Positions 1 through 9,095 of a stretch of 64,000 nt of DNA are shown here, in pieces (positions within the stretch are counted from its first letter, which is position 1; every line of letters starts with the position of its first letter). A program made the translations under genes and the position numbers. Source of the stretch: Haloferula helveola (GTDB taxonomy: Bacteria; Verrucomicrobiota; Verrucomicrobiia; Verrucomicrobiales; Akkermansiaceae); the NCBI RefSeq assembly GCF_037076345.1, contig NZ_AP024702.1, positions 496,001 to 560,000 on the forward strand, read 5' to 3'. Below the pieces are notes generated by a model, which did not search any database, was not told the DNA's origin, and was given only the letters and a program-made list of their open reading frames with translations.

Positions 1-1
1 C

Positions 2-124
2 TACCCACCCGGCGACCCGAAGGCGAAACACCGCACCGTCTTCATCTTCACCCCCGACCCGCATCCTTCGGGCTCGACCACCCCGGACGGCTGGACCCCT
101 GCCGGCGTGAAATTCATTCCCTGA
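2..124 (+). CDS. 3' end of an unidentified protein (partial)
   Basis: This is an open frame with no start in the window. It encodes 40 residues ending KFIP before a TGA at 122-124. The fragment is rich in proline, histidine and threonine and I do not recognise a family. It ends 11 bases before the start of the restriction enzyme gene, so the two are probably in one transcript. The short gap is the main reason to believe the frame is real. Confidence 0.45.
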   Translation, partial: YPPGDPKAKHRTVFIFTPDPHPSGSTTPDGWTPAGVKFIP

Positions 125-135
125 CACCCTTCCCT

Positions 136-3100
136 ATGGCCGACACCACCATCCACGACATCCTCGCAGAGTTCCGGGACGCCGCCCTCAACAACCGCGA
201 CCTTGGCGACAAGTTCGAGCGTCTCATCTGCCGCTACCTCGAACTCGACCCCCAATACGCGGAGCGCTTCTCCAACGTCTGGCTTTGGAACGAATGGCCG
301 CGGAAGGGTGAAGTCGGGGACATCGGCATCGACATCGTCGCCGAGGAGGAGGCCACCGGCGACATCGTCGGCATCCAGTGTAAGTTCTACCTCCCCGAGC
401 ACCAGCTTTCCAAAGGTGACATCGACAGCTTCCTATCCGCCCTCGGCAAGAAGCAATTCAGCTCCGGCATCATCGTCTCCACCACCGACAAATGGGGCTC
501 GAATGTCGAGCACACCATCAAGGACCAGAGCAAGCCGATCCAGAAGCTCCGCGTCCAGGATCTCGACGCCTCCCCCGTGGACTGGTCGAGCTTCACGCTG
601 GATGCCATCAACAAGCTCAAGCTCCAGAAGAAGCGCGAGCCACGCCCCCACCAGAAAGCTGCCATCAAGGCAGTCGAGGAAGGCTTCACCGAACAGGACC
701 GCGGCAAGCTCATCATGGCCTGCGGCACCGGGAAGACCTACACCTCACTCGCCATCACCGAGGAAATCGCCCTTGGCGGAAATGTTCTGTTCCTCGTCCC
801 GTCCCTCGCCCTGCTCGCCCAAACCCTCCGCGAGTGGACGGCATTCTCCAAGAAGCCGATTCACGCGTTGGCTGTCTGCTCGGATTCCAACATCGGACGC
901 CGCAAGCAGAAGGACGACGACAATGCCGAAATCGACGTCACCGACCTCGCCTTCCCCGCCACGACCAACACCAAGTCTCTCATTCGCCAGTGGGAAGCAC
1001 TCCAGCGGAAGATCAAGAAGCGGAAGCAGTCGAAGGAGAACCGTGGCACCGCTGTCGTTTTCTCCACCTACCACTCCATCGCCGCCGTCCATGAGGCGCA
1101 AAAGAAGGGTCTCCCCGACTTCGACCTCGTCATCTGCGACGAAGCCCACCGCACCACCGGCGTCACCCTCGCCGATCAGGACGAGTCCCATTTCGTCAAG
1201 ATCCACGACAACGACTACATCCGCGCCGGCAAGCGCCTCTACATGACCGCCACCCCGCGAGTCTATGGCGACGAGACGAAGTCAAAGGCCGACGATGCCG
1301 ACGCCACGCTTTGCTCCATGGACGACGAAGAGCTCTATGGACCCGAGTTCCACCGTCTTGGCTTCGGGGACGCGGTCGAAAAGAACCTCCTCACCGATTA
1401 CAAGGTCCTCGTTCTCGCCGTGGACGAAGCCTACGCCCACCGGACCTTCCAAAGGCAGATCACCGACAATGACAACTCCCTCGCCCTCGACGACGCCGTC
1501 CGCATCACCGGCTGCTGGAACGGCCTAGCCAAGAAGCTCGACCACACCACCGCCGACGAGGCGGAGCTTTACGGCGACCTCGCCCCGATGCGCACCGCCG
1601 TCGCCTTCTCCCGCTCCATCGCGGACTCCAAGGCCTTCTGCGCCTACTTCGAGGAACTCGTCGAGTCCTACAAGGCAGACCACCCCGACGAGGAGAACCT
1701 GCTCGACGTACAAACCGACCACGTGGACGGCGGCATGAACGCCATCACCCGCGCCCACAAGCTCGACTGGCTCAAGGAACCCGGCCCCGCTCTCCGCTGC
1801 CGTATCCTCTCCAATGCCCGCTGCCTCTCCGAAGGCGTCGATGTCCCCAGCCTCGACGCCGTCATGTTCCTCAACCCGCGCAACTCGGTCGTCGATGTCG
1901 TCCAGTCCGTCGGCCGCGTCATGCGCAAGGCCACCGACAAGCAATACGGCTACATCATCCTCCCCATCGGCATTCCCGCCGGCGTCACTCCCGAGGAGGC
2001 CCTCAAGGACAACAAGAAATACGCCATCGTCTGGCAGGTGCTGCAAGCCCTCCGCTCCCACGACGACCGTTTCAACGCCACCATCAACCAGATCGAGCTG
2101 AACAAGAAGCCACCGACACAGATCGGCGTCATCGGCATCGGCGAAGGTGGCGGCGCGGGTGACGACACCGGCTCGAAGTCCGACGGCGACGGCAAGGATA
2201 AGGTCAGCGACAAGAAGGAAGGCCAAGCCACCTTCGACTTCTTCCACCAGCTTCAGGAATGGAAGGACGCCCTCTACGCCCGCATTGTGAAGAAATGCGG
2301 CGAGCGCCGTTACTGGCACAAGTGGGCCGAGGACGTGGCCAAGATCGCCCAGCGCCACACCGACCGCATCCAGCAGCTCCTCAAGGATGGCAACCCGAAA
2401 CACGTCAAAGCCTTCGACCGCTTCCTCAAGGGCCTGCACCGCAACATCAACCCCGCCATCTCCCCGGACGAGGCCATTGAGATGCTCTCCCAGCACCTCA
2501 TCACCAAGCCCGTCTTTGACGCTCTCTTCGCCGACTACGCCTTTTCGGCTTCCAACCCCGTCTCGCAGGCCATGCAGTCCATGCTCGATGCCCTGCACGA
2601 TCAGGCGCTCGAAAAGGAAACCGCTAGCCTCGACAAATTCTACGCCTCCGTCCGCACCCGCGCCGCCGGCATCGACAATGCCGAGGGCAAGCAGAAGGTC
2701 ATCCTAGAACTCTACGACAGGTTCTTCGCCACCGCGTTCAAGAAGATGTCCGAGCGCCTCGGCATCGTCTACACCCCCGTCGAAGTCGTCGATTTCATCA
2801 TCCACTCCGTCGAGGACGTCCTCCAGAACGAGTTCAAGTCCTCCCTCACCGCCAAGGATGTCCACATCATCGACCCCTTCACCGGCACCGGCACCTTCAT
2901 CACCCGTCTCCTCCAGAGCGGCAAAATCAAACCGGAAGACCTCCACCGCAAGTTCACCCAGGAACTCCACGCCAACGAGATCGTACTCCTCGCCTACTAC
3001 ATCGCCGCCATCAACATCGAGGAAACCTTCCACACCCTCCAGCAGGACGCCTTGGAGAAGCAATACGAGGGCAAGGCCAAGAAACCCGAGCCACCCGGCT

Positions 3101-5118
3101 ACACCCCTTTCGACGGCATCGTCCTCACCGACACCTTCCAGCTCACCGAAGCCTCGGCGCAGTCCGATATGGATGACGCCATGTTCCCCGTGAACAACAA
3201 GCGGGTAACCCGCCAGAAGAAAGCCCCCATCCGCGTCGTGATCGCCAATCCGCCGTATTCAGCTCAGCAGGAAAGCGAAAACGACGCCAACAAAGGGCTC
3301 AAATACGAGTTCCTCGACCAGCAGATTCGTGACACCTACGCCGCCAGATCCAATGCTACCCTCGTCAAGAATCTCTACGATTCTTACATCCGGGCAATTC
3401 GCTGGGCCAGCGACCGCATCGGAGAACAAGGCGTCGTCGGCTTCGTCACCAACGGCTCGTTCATCGACAGTAACAACATGGACGGGCTTCGCGCCTGCCT
3501 CGTGGACGAATTCACCTCGCTATACGTCTTCAACCTGCGCGGCAATCAACGCACTTCCGGCGAACTCTCCCGGCAGGAAGGCGGCAAGATCTTCGGTTCC
3601 GGCTCCCGCACCCCCGTCGCCATCTCCATCCTCGTCCGCAATCCCGCCAAGGTCACACCCGGCGAGCTTTTCTACCACGACATCGGCGACTACCTTACCC
3701 GCGAGGAGAAACTCGCCATCGTTGCCAAGTTTGCCAGTCTAAACGGCCTCCACCGCGAGAAGAAATGGCGCAAGATCAGGCCCAATGCAGAAGCCGATTG
3801 GATCAACCAACGCGACCCGTCTTTTGAGGCGTTCACTCCCCTCGGAGACAAATCCGATCCAAAAGCGCAGGTGTATTTCGAGAACTACTCTCAGGGCGTT
3901 CTAACCAGCCGCGATTCATGGTGCTATAATTTCTCGGCGCGGGCCGCCGCCAAAAACATGCGGCGCATGATCGAGTTCTACTCCGAACAAGCAGCGGCCT
4001 TTGAAAAGAAGCACGGGGCCGAAACTCCAAAAAAGCGGAAGGAACTGGTCGAGAAGTTCATCGACGCCGATCCGAAAAGCATATCGTGGTCGAGAGCGTT
4101 GAAAGCGGATCTTTCACGAGGTAAAAAGCACAGCTACACCGCCACAAGTTCGAGGACCGGCGTATATCGACCTTACACGAAGCAAGCCGTCTATTTCAGT
4201 CGAGCGTTCAACGAAATGGTCTACCAGAATTTCCAGCTCTTCCCTGAGCCGGATTCCGAAAATCTGGTGATTGTCGTTTCAGGAATTGGAGCATCCAAGG
4301 GATTCTCAATCCTTCTAAGTGATTGCCTGCCGAATTACCACGCCCATGACACCGGTCAATGCTTCCCCCTCTACCTCTACGAAAAGGCCGAAGCCAAGGA
4401 CGGCGAACTCGACCTTCTCAGCGGTGACGACGGCTGCGAGATCATCGACGGCTACCGCCGCAAGTCCGCGATCACCGACGGTATCCTCGCCGAGTTCCGC
4501 AAGACCTACGGCAAGGACGTGAGCAAGCAGGACGTCTTTTACTACGTTTACGGCATCCTCCATTCGCAGGATTACCGCGAGCGCTTCGCCGCCGACCTCA
4601 AGAAGATGCTGCCCCGCATCCCGCTGACTCAGGAACGCGCCGACTACGAAGCCTTCACCCAGGCCGGCCGCGACCTCGCCCACTGGCACCTCAACTACGA
4701 GACCATCGACCCGCACCCCGCCGTCCACGAGGAAACCGAACAACTTGGGCTCGATCCGTGGGAGCTCTACAAGGTGAAGAAAATGACCTTCGCCCGCCCC
4801 ACCGCCAAGCAGAAGGCCGAGGGCGAGAAATGGGACAAGACCCGCCTCATCTACAACAGCAAGGTCACCCTCACCGGTATCCCGCTCGAAGCCTACGACT
4901 ACGTCGTCAACGGCAAGCCCGCCCTCGAATGGATCATGGAGCGCTATCAAGTCACCGTGGACAAGAAGAGCGGCATCAAGAACGACCCCAACGACTGGTG
5001 CCGCGAACACGACGACCCCCGCTACATCATCGACCTCCTAAAACGCGTCACCCGCGTCTCCCTCGAAACCAACAAGATCGTCGCCGCCCTCCCGGCGCTG
5101 AACGAGCGGACAAGCTGA
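136..5118 (+). CDS. Type ISP restriction-modification enzyme (nuclease-helicase-methyltransferase)
   Basis: This 1660-aa protein has the layout of single-polypeptide Type ISP enzymes such as LlaGI and LlaBIII. An Mrr-like PD-(D/E)xK nuclease comes first (D66 in GDIGIDIV, then QCK at 81-83). A superfamily 2 helicase follows, with Walker A GTGKT at 197-201 and DEAH at 335-338. The gamma-class N6-adenine methyltransferase has motif I DPFTGTGTF at 913-921 and NPPY at 1038-1041. The remaining C-terminal part, roughly residues 1150-1660, should hold the target recognition domain. All key motifs are intact, so it is predicted to be active: it methylates its own asymmetric site and translocates and cleaves unmethylated DNA. 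The length is close to known family members. The ATG at 136 is the first start after the preceding stop. It is probably the defence cargo of the island. Confidence 0.93.
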   Translation: MADTTIHDILAEFRDAALNNRDLGDKFERLICRYLELDPQYAERFSNVWLWNEWPRKGEVGDIGIDIVAEEEATGDIVGIQCKFYLPEHQLSKGDIDSFLSALGKKQFSSGIIVSTTDKWGSNVEHTIKDQSKPIQKLRVQDLDASPVDWSSFTLDAINKLKLQKKREPRPHQKAAIKAVEEGFTEQDRGKLIMACGTGKTYTSLAITEEIALGGNVLFLVPSLALLAQTLREWTAFSKKPIHALAVCSDSNIGRRKQKDDDNAEIDVTDLAFPATTNTKSLIRQWEALQRKIKKRKQSKENRGTAVVFSTYHSIAAVHEAQKKGLPDFDLVICDEAHRTTGVTLADQDESHFVKIHDNDYIRAGKRLYMTATPRVYGDETKSKADDADATLCSMDDEELYGPEFHRLGFGDAVEKNLLTDYKVLVLAVDEAYAHRTFQRQITDNDNSLALDDAVRITGCWNGLAKKLDHTTADEAELYGDLAPMRTAVAFSRSIADSKAFCAYFEELVESYKADHPDEENLLDVQTDHVDGGMNAITRAHKLDWLKEPGPALRCRILSNARCLSEGVDVPSLDAVMFLNPRNSVVDVVQSVGRVMRKATDKQYGYIILPIGIPAGVTPEEALKDNKKYAIVWQVLQALRSHDDRFNATINQIELNKKPPTQIGVIGIGEGGGAGDDTGSKSDGDGKDKVSDKKEGQATFDFFHQLQEWKDALYARIVKKCGERRYWHKWAEDVAKIAQRHTDRIQQLLKDGNPKHVKAFDRFLKGLHRNINPAISPDEAIEMLSQHLITKPVFDALFADYAFSASNPVSQAMQSMLDALHDQALEKETASLDKFYASVRTRAAGIDNAEGKQKVILELYDRFFATAFKKMSERLGIVYTPVEVVDFIIHSVEDVLQNEFKSSLTAKDVHIIDPFTGTGTFITRLLQSGKIKPEDLHRKFTQELHANEIVLLAYYIAAINIEETFHTLQQDALEKQYEGKAKKPEPPGYTPFDGIVLTDTFQLTEASAQSDMDDAMFPVNNKRVTRQKKAPIRVVIANPPYSAQQESENDANKGLKYEFLDQQIRDTYAARSNATLVKNLYDSYIRAIRWASDRIGEQGVVGFVTNGSFIDSNNMDGLRACLVDEFTSLYVFNLRGNQRTSGELSRQEGGKIFGSGSRTPVAISILVRNPAKVTPGELFYHDIGDYLTREEKLAIVAKFASLNGLHREKKWRKIRPNAEADWINQRDPSFEAFTPLGDKSDPKAQVYFENYSQGVLTSRDSWCYNFSARAAAKNMRRMIEFYSEQAAAFEKKHGAETPKKRKELVEKFIDADPKSISWSRALKADLSRGKKHSYTATSSRTGVYRPYTKQAVYFSRAFNEMVYQNFQLFPEPDSENLVIVVSGIGASKGFSILLSDCLPNYHAHDTGQCFPLYLYEKAEAKDGELDLLSGDDGCEIIDGYRRKSAITDGILAEFRKTYGKDVSKQDVFYYVYGILHSQDYRERFAADLKKMLPRIPLTQERADYEAFTQAGRDLAHWHLNYETIDPHPAVHEETEQLGLDPWELYKVKKMTFARPTAKQKAEGEKWDKTRLIYNSKVTLTGIPLEAYDYVVNGKPALEWIMERYQVTVDKKSGIKNDPNDWCREHDDPRYIIDLLKRVTRVSLETNKIVAALPALNERTS

Positions 5119-5122
5119 GGCC

Positions 5123-5971
5123 ATGGCATCCGAGGAAACACCCTCGACTCCCGCGCAGGAGTTAGCGCCCGAAGAGGCTGAACTACTGGCCGAACTCGAA
5201 GCCATCTTCAACCACCCGAGGGCTCACGAGATCCTTCTTTCGGATTGGCTTCACGACGGAGGACTATCAATGCCCTCGACTCGGGCAATCCTTCACATCG
5301 GCCATCGAGTTCTCTGGGGGCCGGGAATTTCAGAGGAAGCGGGGCGATTGGATCGAACCGCCCTCGCCAAAAGGGTTGTTGAGGCATTCCAAGAGGAAAC
5401 GAGCGCGCAGAGGGTTGCGTCGGTGAAGCGGACTTCAGCGATGCTCCGCGCCGTTGAATTGGAGTTCTCCGGAGGGTCCAAAGGAATCTCACCCTACGCC
5501 CACGAATGGGTTACGGTATTGGAAGACTTCCTCCGCCCGTTTGACCGATGGAGCAACAATGAGCCCGACACTTACGTGCTCCACGGCCAGCGATCGTTGG
5601 CCCGGGGAGTCGTCGAGGCCCTCGTGCATCGAGCACTGTTCGACATGGACGGGGACCGAATCCGCGGCCTAGCTCAGGCGGTCGATCACGTGGAGGGAAA
5701 GAAGACGATCGAGGCCCCGCAAGCGCGCAGGCTCGCCGCCGAAATCATCCGGTGGACTCCTCTCCTTGAGAGAGAACTCGAACACCGTCCCAGCAAGACC
5801 GAACTCAGGGCATTCATCGTCGGGATCGACCCCGATTCCACGCCCGATCACTCGACGACTTGGAGAGACGCCTACCGCATCGCCGGAGTCCCCGACGAAG
5901 ACGACCGCTCCCGACAGATGGACGCCGACAAAATGACCCGTCTGATTCGGGCTTTTCTGGCCCAATTCTGA
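5123..5971 (+). CDS. Unknown protein coupled to the Type ISP enzyme
   Basis: A 282-aa soluble protein that starts 4 bases after the stop of the Type ISP gene, so it is almost certainly co-transcribed and perhaps translationally coupled. I do not recognise a domain. The sequence is acidic at the N terminus and predicted mostly helical, with a central region rich in tryptophan and aromatic residues (SPYAHEWVTVLEDFLRPFDR). No signal peptide, membrane segment or nuclease motif is evident. Type ISP enzymes are normally self-sufficient, so this partner could be an accessory or regulatory factor, an anti-restriction guard, or an unrelated defence gene. Its function is unknown. Confidence 0.75.
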   Translation: MASEETPSTPAQELAPEEAELLAELEAIFNHPRAHEILLSDWLHDGGLSMPSTRAILHIGHRVLWGPGISEEAGRLDRTALAKRVVEAFQEETSAQRVASVKRTSAMLRAVELEFSGGSKGISPYAHEWVTVLEDFLRPFDRWSNNEPDTYVLHGQRSLARGVVEALVHRALFDMDGDRIRGLAQAVDHVEGKKTIEAPQARRLAAEIIRWTPLLERELEHRPSKTELRAFIVGIDPDSTPDHSTTWRDAYRIAGVPDEDDRSRQMDADKMTRLIRAFLAQF

Positions 5972-6040
5972 AGAGGTACAAGCGGGGCCAGTCGTCTGGA
6001 TGTCTTTTTTCTCAGCATTCTCGCAAGGTGATGCCGAGCT

Positions 6041-6238
6041 ATGAATCCTGTTGAATCCACCCCACCGTCACTCCTCACCCGTCGCGAAGCCGCCCGTTTC
6101 CTGAGCGTCTCCGAGCGTCAGGTTTGGAACCTCCAGAACGACGGACGCCTTCCACACGTCCGCATCGGCCGATCCGTCCGCTTCCGCGTCACCGATCTCG
6201 AAGCGTTTGTCGCCTCCCGCACCGTCAAAGCCCGCTGA
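6041..6238 (+). CDS. AlpA/excisionase-like helix-turn-helix protein
   Basis: A 65-aa protein that is essentially one MerR-type winged HTH: LTRREAARFLSVSERQVWNL forms the helix-turn-helix and RIGRSVRFRVTDLEAFV the wing and closing helix. This is the HTH_17 (AlpA/Xis) architecture found in genomic islands as an excisionase or activator of integrase expression. An AAGGTG purine-rich site at 6025-6030 lies upstream of the ATG. It precedes the replication genes and probably controls excision or island transcription. No integrase is seen nearby. Confidence 0.8.
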   Translation: MNPVESTPPSLLTRREAARFLSVSERQVWNLQNDGRLPHVRIGRSVRFRVTDLEAFVASRTVKAR

Positions 6239-6346
6239 AAAGAAACCGGGCCGACCTCGTGGGAAACACGCTGACGACCCGGCAGACTTGAGATCCTGCC
6301 GATAGAGTAGCGCCCACGAGTTCACCCGCAACCCTCGACTTGCGCC

Positions 6347-7744
6347 GTGAGCAACTCACCACAGCCGAAGCCGGTCACCGCTTCATCGATCTTGCGCTCC
6401 CTCGATCCAGCCCCCGGGGAAATTGGGGATATTGAGGAACCCGCCAGTTCTTCCCCAGCTTCCCCATTTTCCCCACCCCCCCAGAAAGCGAGGATTCACC
6501 CGGTACCTGAAGACTCGATTATTGCCGATGCTATCAGGTTCAACCGCGCATGCAGCGAGGCCCCGGATAGCTTCACCGTCGCCCCGCTGCTTTGTTTGGC
6601 AGGCAGACTTCTCACACCGGGTTGCTACTGGCACTTCGCCGGCATCAAATACCCAAACCTGTTCAACTTCGTCGTCGGTCCTCCCGGCATTCGTAAATCG
6701 ACCTCATTCGGGCTGGCAGAGCAGCTCGCAAAGCACGTCCTGCCCGAGTCAGCGTTGCATGAGGGAAGCGCCAGTGACTCCGCCCTTTTCGAGCGCTTTG
6801 AAGCCGAACCCCACATGCTCCAGATCGAGGACGAAGGAAACACGCTTCTGGAATACTGGAACCGGCAGGGAGTAGGCAAGGAACTGGCCTCCAGATACCT
6901 GAAACTCTACGACGGAAAATCGTGGAGCCAGACCTTCAGGAACCAGGCGAACTCGAACGGCGGAGCGCATCGCCGGATCGCCCGCGCCACACTAAGCTTC
7001 GCCCTTGGTGGCACTCCAAACACGGCCAAGTTCGCCGGCATCAACAACGCGTCCGGCCTGCGCCGCCGTTTCGGCTACTACGTTGCCCTCCGGACGGCGA
7101 GACGTATCGCTTGGCCCGAAGCTCCCGCCGCGATCGACTCCCTCGCAGAGGCATTCCAGGACCTTTCCAAGCTGAGCGGCGTATTCCGCATGTCCGATGA
7201 AGCGCGTCTCCTCTGGGCTGAGATCCACGCCCAATTCAGCGACGCGCTAGAGTCCATCACCAGCTTCGATGCTGTCGCCGAGGCGAAGCAGGCCGCGCTA
7301 TCCGAAGCGGCCTCCCGAACCGTCAAACTCGCCGGAATATTCGAGGCAGCACGATGGGCTAAAACGAAGGAAGGCGACGGACTAACGATTCGAGACGAAA
7401 CCCTTCAAATCGCCTTCGAGCATCAGAAAGCATGCCTCGATGCAGCCGACGAAATGGAAACTATTGGACGCCGGGCAGCAATCGAAGAGCAAGCGGACGT
7501 TATCCTAGCCGGTATTCGAACTGACTCTCGATTCTCCTCTGGAGACGACTGGCACACGCTCACCCGGAGCGAACTAACGAGCAAGTTCGCCAACAACTCC
7601 GGCCGTGCCGGAAGCCTGACTGTCCGCCAACTCTACGATGAAATCGTGCCAAATCTGATTACCCGCGGGCTTTGCCGACGTGGGGAGAAGGTAGGGAGGC
7701 TCGAACGATACCTGTTTGCCGCGGAAACCACCGGGGAACTCTGA
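6347..7744 (+). CDS. DUF3987-type ATPase/helicase-like replication protein
   Basis: A 465-aa protein starting with GTG at 6347. After a proline/serine-rich N-terminal tail comes a P-loop ATPase region resembling the DUF3987 family of plasmid, phage and island proteins, which often sit beside primases. The Walker A-like segment is VVGPPGIRKST, with arginine where the second glycycine-position residue (glycine) is usual; the lysine and serine are kept. A likely Walker B is MLQIEDEGN. An arginine-rich stretch (SGLRRRFGYYVALRTARR) could supply an arginine finger. The neighbouring primase supports a role in island DNA replication, probably as the helicase or loader. Twelve bases separate it from the next gene. 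Confidence 0.72.
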   Translation: MSNSPQPKPVTASSILRSLDPAPGEIGDIEEPASSSPASPFSPPPQKARIHPVPEDSIIADAIRFNRACSEAPDSFTVAPLLCLAGRLLTPGCYWHFAGIKYPNLFNFVVGPPGIRKSTSFGLAEQLAKHVLPESALHEGSASDSALFERFEAEPHMLQIEDEGNTLLEYWNRQGVGKELASRYLKLYDGKSWSQTFRNQANSNGGAHRRIARATLSFALGGTPNTAKFAGINNASGLRRRFGYYVALRTARRIAWPEAPAAIDSLAEAFQDLSKLSGVFRMSDEARLLWAEIHAQFSDALESITSFDAVAEAKQAALSEAASRTVKLAGIFEAARWAKTKEGDGLTIRDETLQIAFEHQKACLDAADEMETIGRRAAIEEQADVILAGIRTDSRFSSGDDWHTLTRSELTSKFANNSGRAGSLTVRQLYDEIVPNLITRGLCRRGEKVGRLERYLFAAETTGEL

Positions 7745-7756
7745 CTCGCAACTATC

Positions 7757-8725
7757 ATGCCCCTCGATCTAGCCCTCCTCGAAAAGGTCCGGCATCACCC
7801 TTCCGGCAAGATCACCGCCCGCTGCCCCGCCTGCGCCGAGGACGGCGGAGACCGCACCGGCAATCACCTCGCCGTCTTCACCGACGAACGATTCGCCTGC
7901 GCCGCCTGCCCCGGTGATGGCGAGCACCGCCAGCGCATCCACACCATCGCCGGCATCAAAGCCGACTTTCAACCGGACCCGACACAGCGCCGACAATACC
8001 ACGCCCGCCGAGCAACCGCACGCCGTCACAAGCTCGAAGCCGACCGCCTCGCCGACACAGCCCGCAAATACCGCCAGGAGCTCGTTGAATGTTATGCATG
8101 GAAACTACCCGACCTTTGGGACGACAGCCCCCAGCGCATCGACTGTGACCGCGTGGGAACCTGCCCGCGCCACTTCCTCGCCACGCTTCTCCCGCCCCAT
8201 TCGATTCTCTGGACTGGGGAAGTCCATCACAGCGGCAAGCCCGAACACGCCGCCCACTGGCGAACCTGCGACGAATGGCTTCATGCCGGCGACCCCATCG
8301 GCCCGATGACAACCCCCGCCACATGGAAAACCGGCATCCATTCCCGATCAGGGGACAACGTGGCATCCGCTCCATTCACCGTTCTCGACTTCGACGGTTT
8401 CGACGGCATCAAGCCACGCACCGGCGACGAACACCGCGCCCACCTGCGCGCCTCCCTCGCATTGACCCGCTGGCTCCGCGAGTTCCTCCACTGGCAACTC
8501 GCGGCCATCCTCCACACCGGCGGGAAGAGTCTCCACGTCTGGTTTCACAACCCGGGTCCCATCGCTCTCGACAGCTTGCGCCACACCTCAGCCCCGCTCG
8601 GCATCGACGCCGGCCTCATCGGCCGCCCCGAACACCCCTGCCGTCTCCCCGGCCAGATCCACGCCGGCACCGGCCGCAGCTCACGGGTCCTTTGGCTTCA
8701 GAATCCAGCCAGTGCCGCTCCATGA
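7757..8725 (+). CDS. Zinc-finger primase-like replication protein
   Basis: A 322-aa protein with an N-terminal zinc-binding domain (CPAC and CAAC pairs) like those of DNA primases. Its C-terminal half looks like an archaeo-eukaryotic-type primase core: LDFDGFDG gives the acidic metal-binding residues and HTGGKSLHVWF matches the conserved glycine/histidine nucleotide-binding motif. Between them is a basic stretch rich in arginine and histidine. It is predicted to synthesise primers for island replication together with the upstream DUF3987 ATPase. Its stop overlaps the next start (ATGA at 8722-8725), so the following gene is translationally coupled. Confidence 0.72.
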   Translation: MPLDLALLEKVRHHPSGKITARCPACAEDGGDRTGNHLAVFTDERFACAACPGDGEHRQRIHTIAGIKADFQPDPTQRRQYHARRATARRHKLEADRLADTARKYRQELVECYAWKLPDLWDDSPQRIDCDRVGTCPRHFLATLLPPHSILWTGEVHHSGKPEHAAHWRTCDEWLHAGDPIGPMTTPATWKTGIHSRSGDNVASAPFTVLDFDGFDGIKPRTGDEHRAHLRASLALTRWLREFLHWQLAAILHTGGKSLHVWFHNPGPIALDSLRHTSAPLGIDAGLIGRPEHPCRLPGQIHAGTGRSSRVLWLQNPASAAP

Positions 8726-9009
8726 AGCGAGCCATCCGCGACCGCTACTTAGTAGAGCGGACGATCCTCCACGCGGTCCGGTTGGGCTACACTATGAAGG
8801 GTGCCGCGAGGGCGGGAGGAGTCCACCGATCCACACTCTACCGTTGGCTCGCTGCGGATACCGAGTTCGCCGGACGCTTCGCAAAGGCATGGCACGCCGG
8901 CAAAGAACGTCGGAACTTCCGAAAGTGGCTGTCTCATCCTTTTAGAGGCTACCGACCGCCGACAGAGAGACGAACAAGACGTTTTCCCCGATACCGACAC
9001 CGAGGCTAA
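8722..9009 (+). CDS. Small helix-turn-helix DNA-binding protein
   Basis: A 95-aa protein whose ATG overlaps the primase stop codon. Residues 10-50 form a homeodomain-like HTH (MKGAARAGGVHRSTLYRWLA) followed by a basic helix and a very arginine-rich tail. The HTH resembles those of terminase small subunits and resolvase-like proteins. It is short for a recombinase and no catalytic motif is present. A DNA-recognition or packaging-initiation role is possible given the terminase-like gene that follows, but this is inference. Confidence 0.6.
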   Translation: MKRAIRDRYLVERTILHAVRLGYTMKGAARAGGVHRSTLYRWLAADTEFAGRFAKAWHAGKERRNFRKWLSHPFRGYRPPTERRTRRFPRYRHRG

Positions 9010-9095
9010 CGAGGTTTTTGCGACACTCCCCCCGTCACACGCGCGCGTATGTGTCCGGAAATTCCGACAGTTTCATCCTACGACCTAACCCGAGC

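Noticed and set aside
5988-6010. CCAG/CTGG mini-hairpin plus six T residues after the unknown island gene as a terminator
   Set aside because: The stem has only four base pairs, so it is too weak to call.
9018-9095. TTG start for the terminase-like gene
   Set aside because: The added 26 residues are low complexity and poorly ordered, and the ATG at 9096 gives a natural N terminus. It remains possible.
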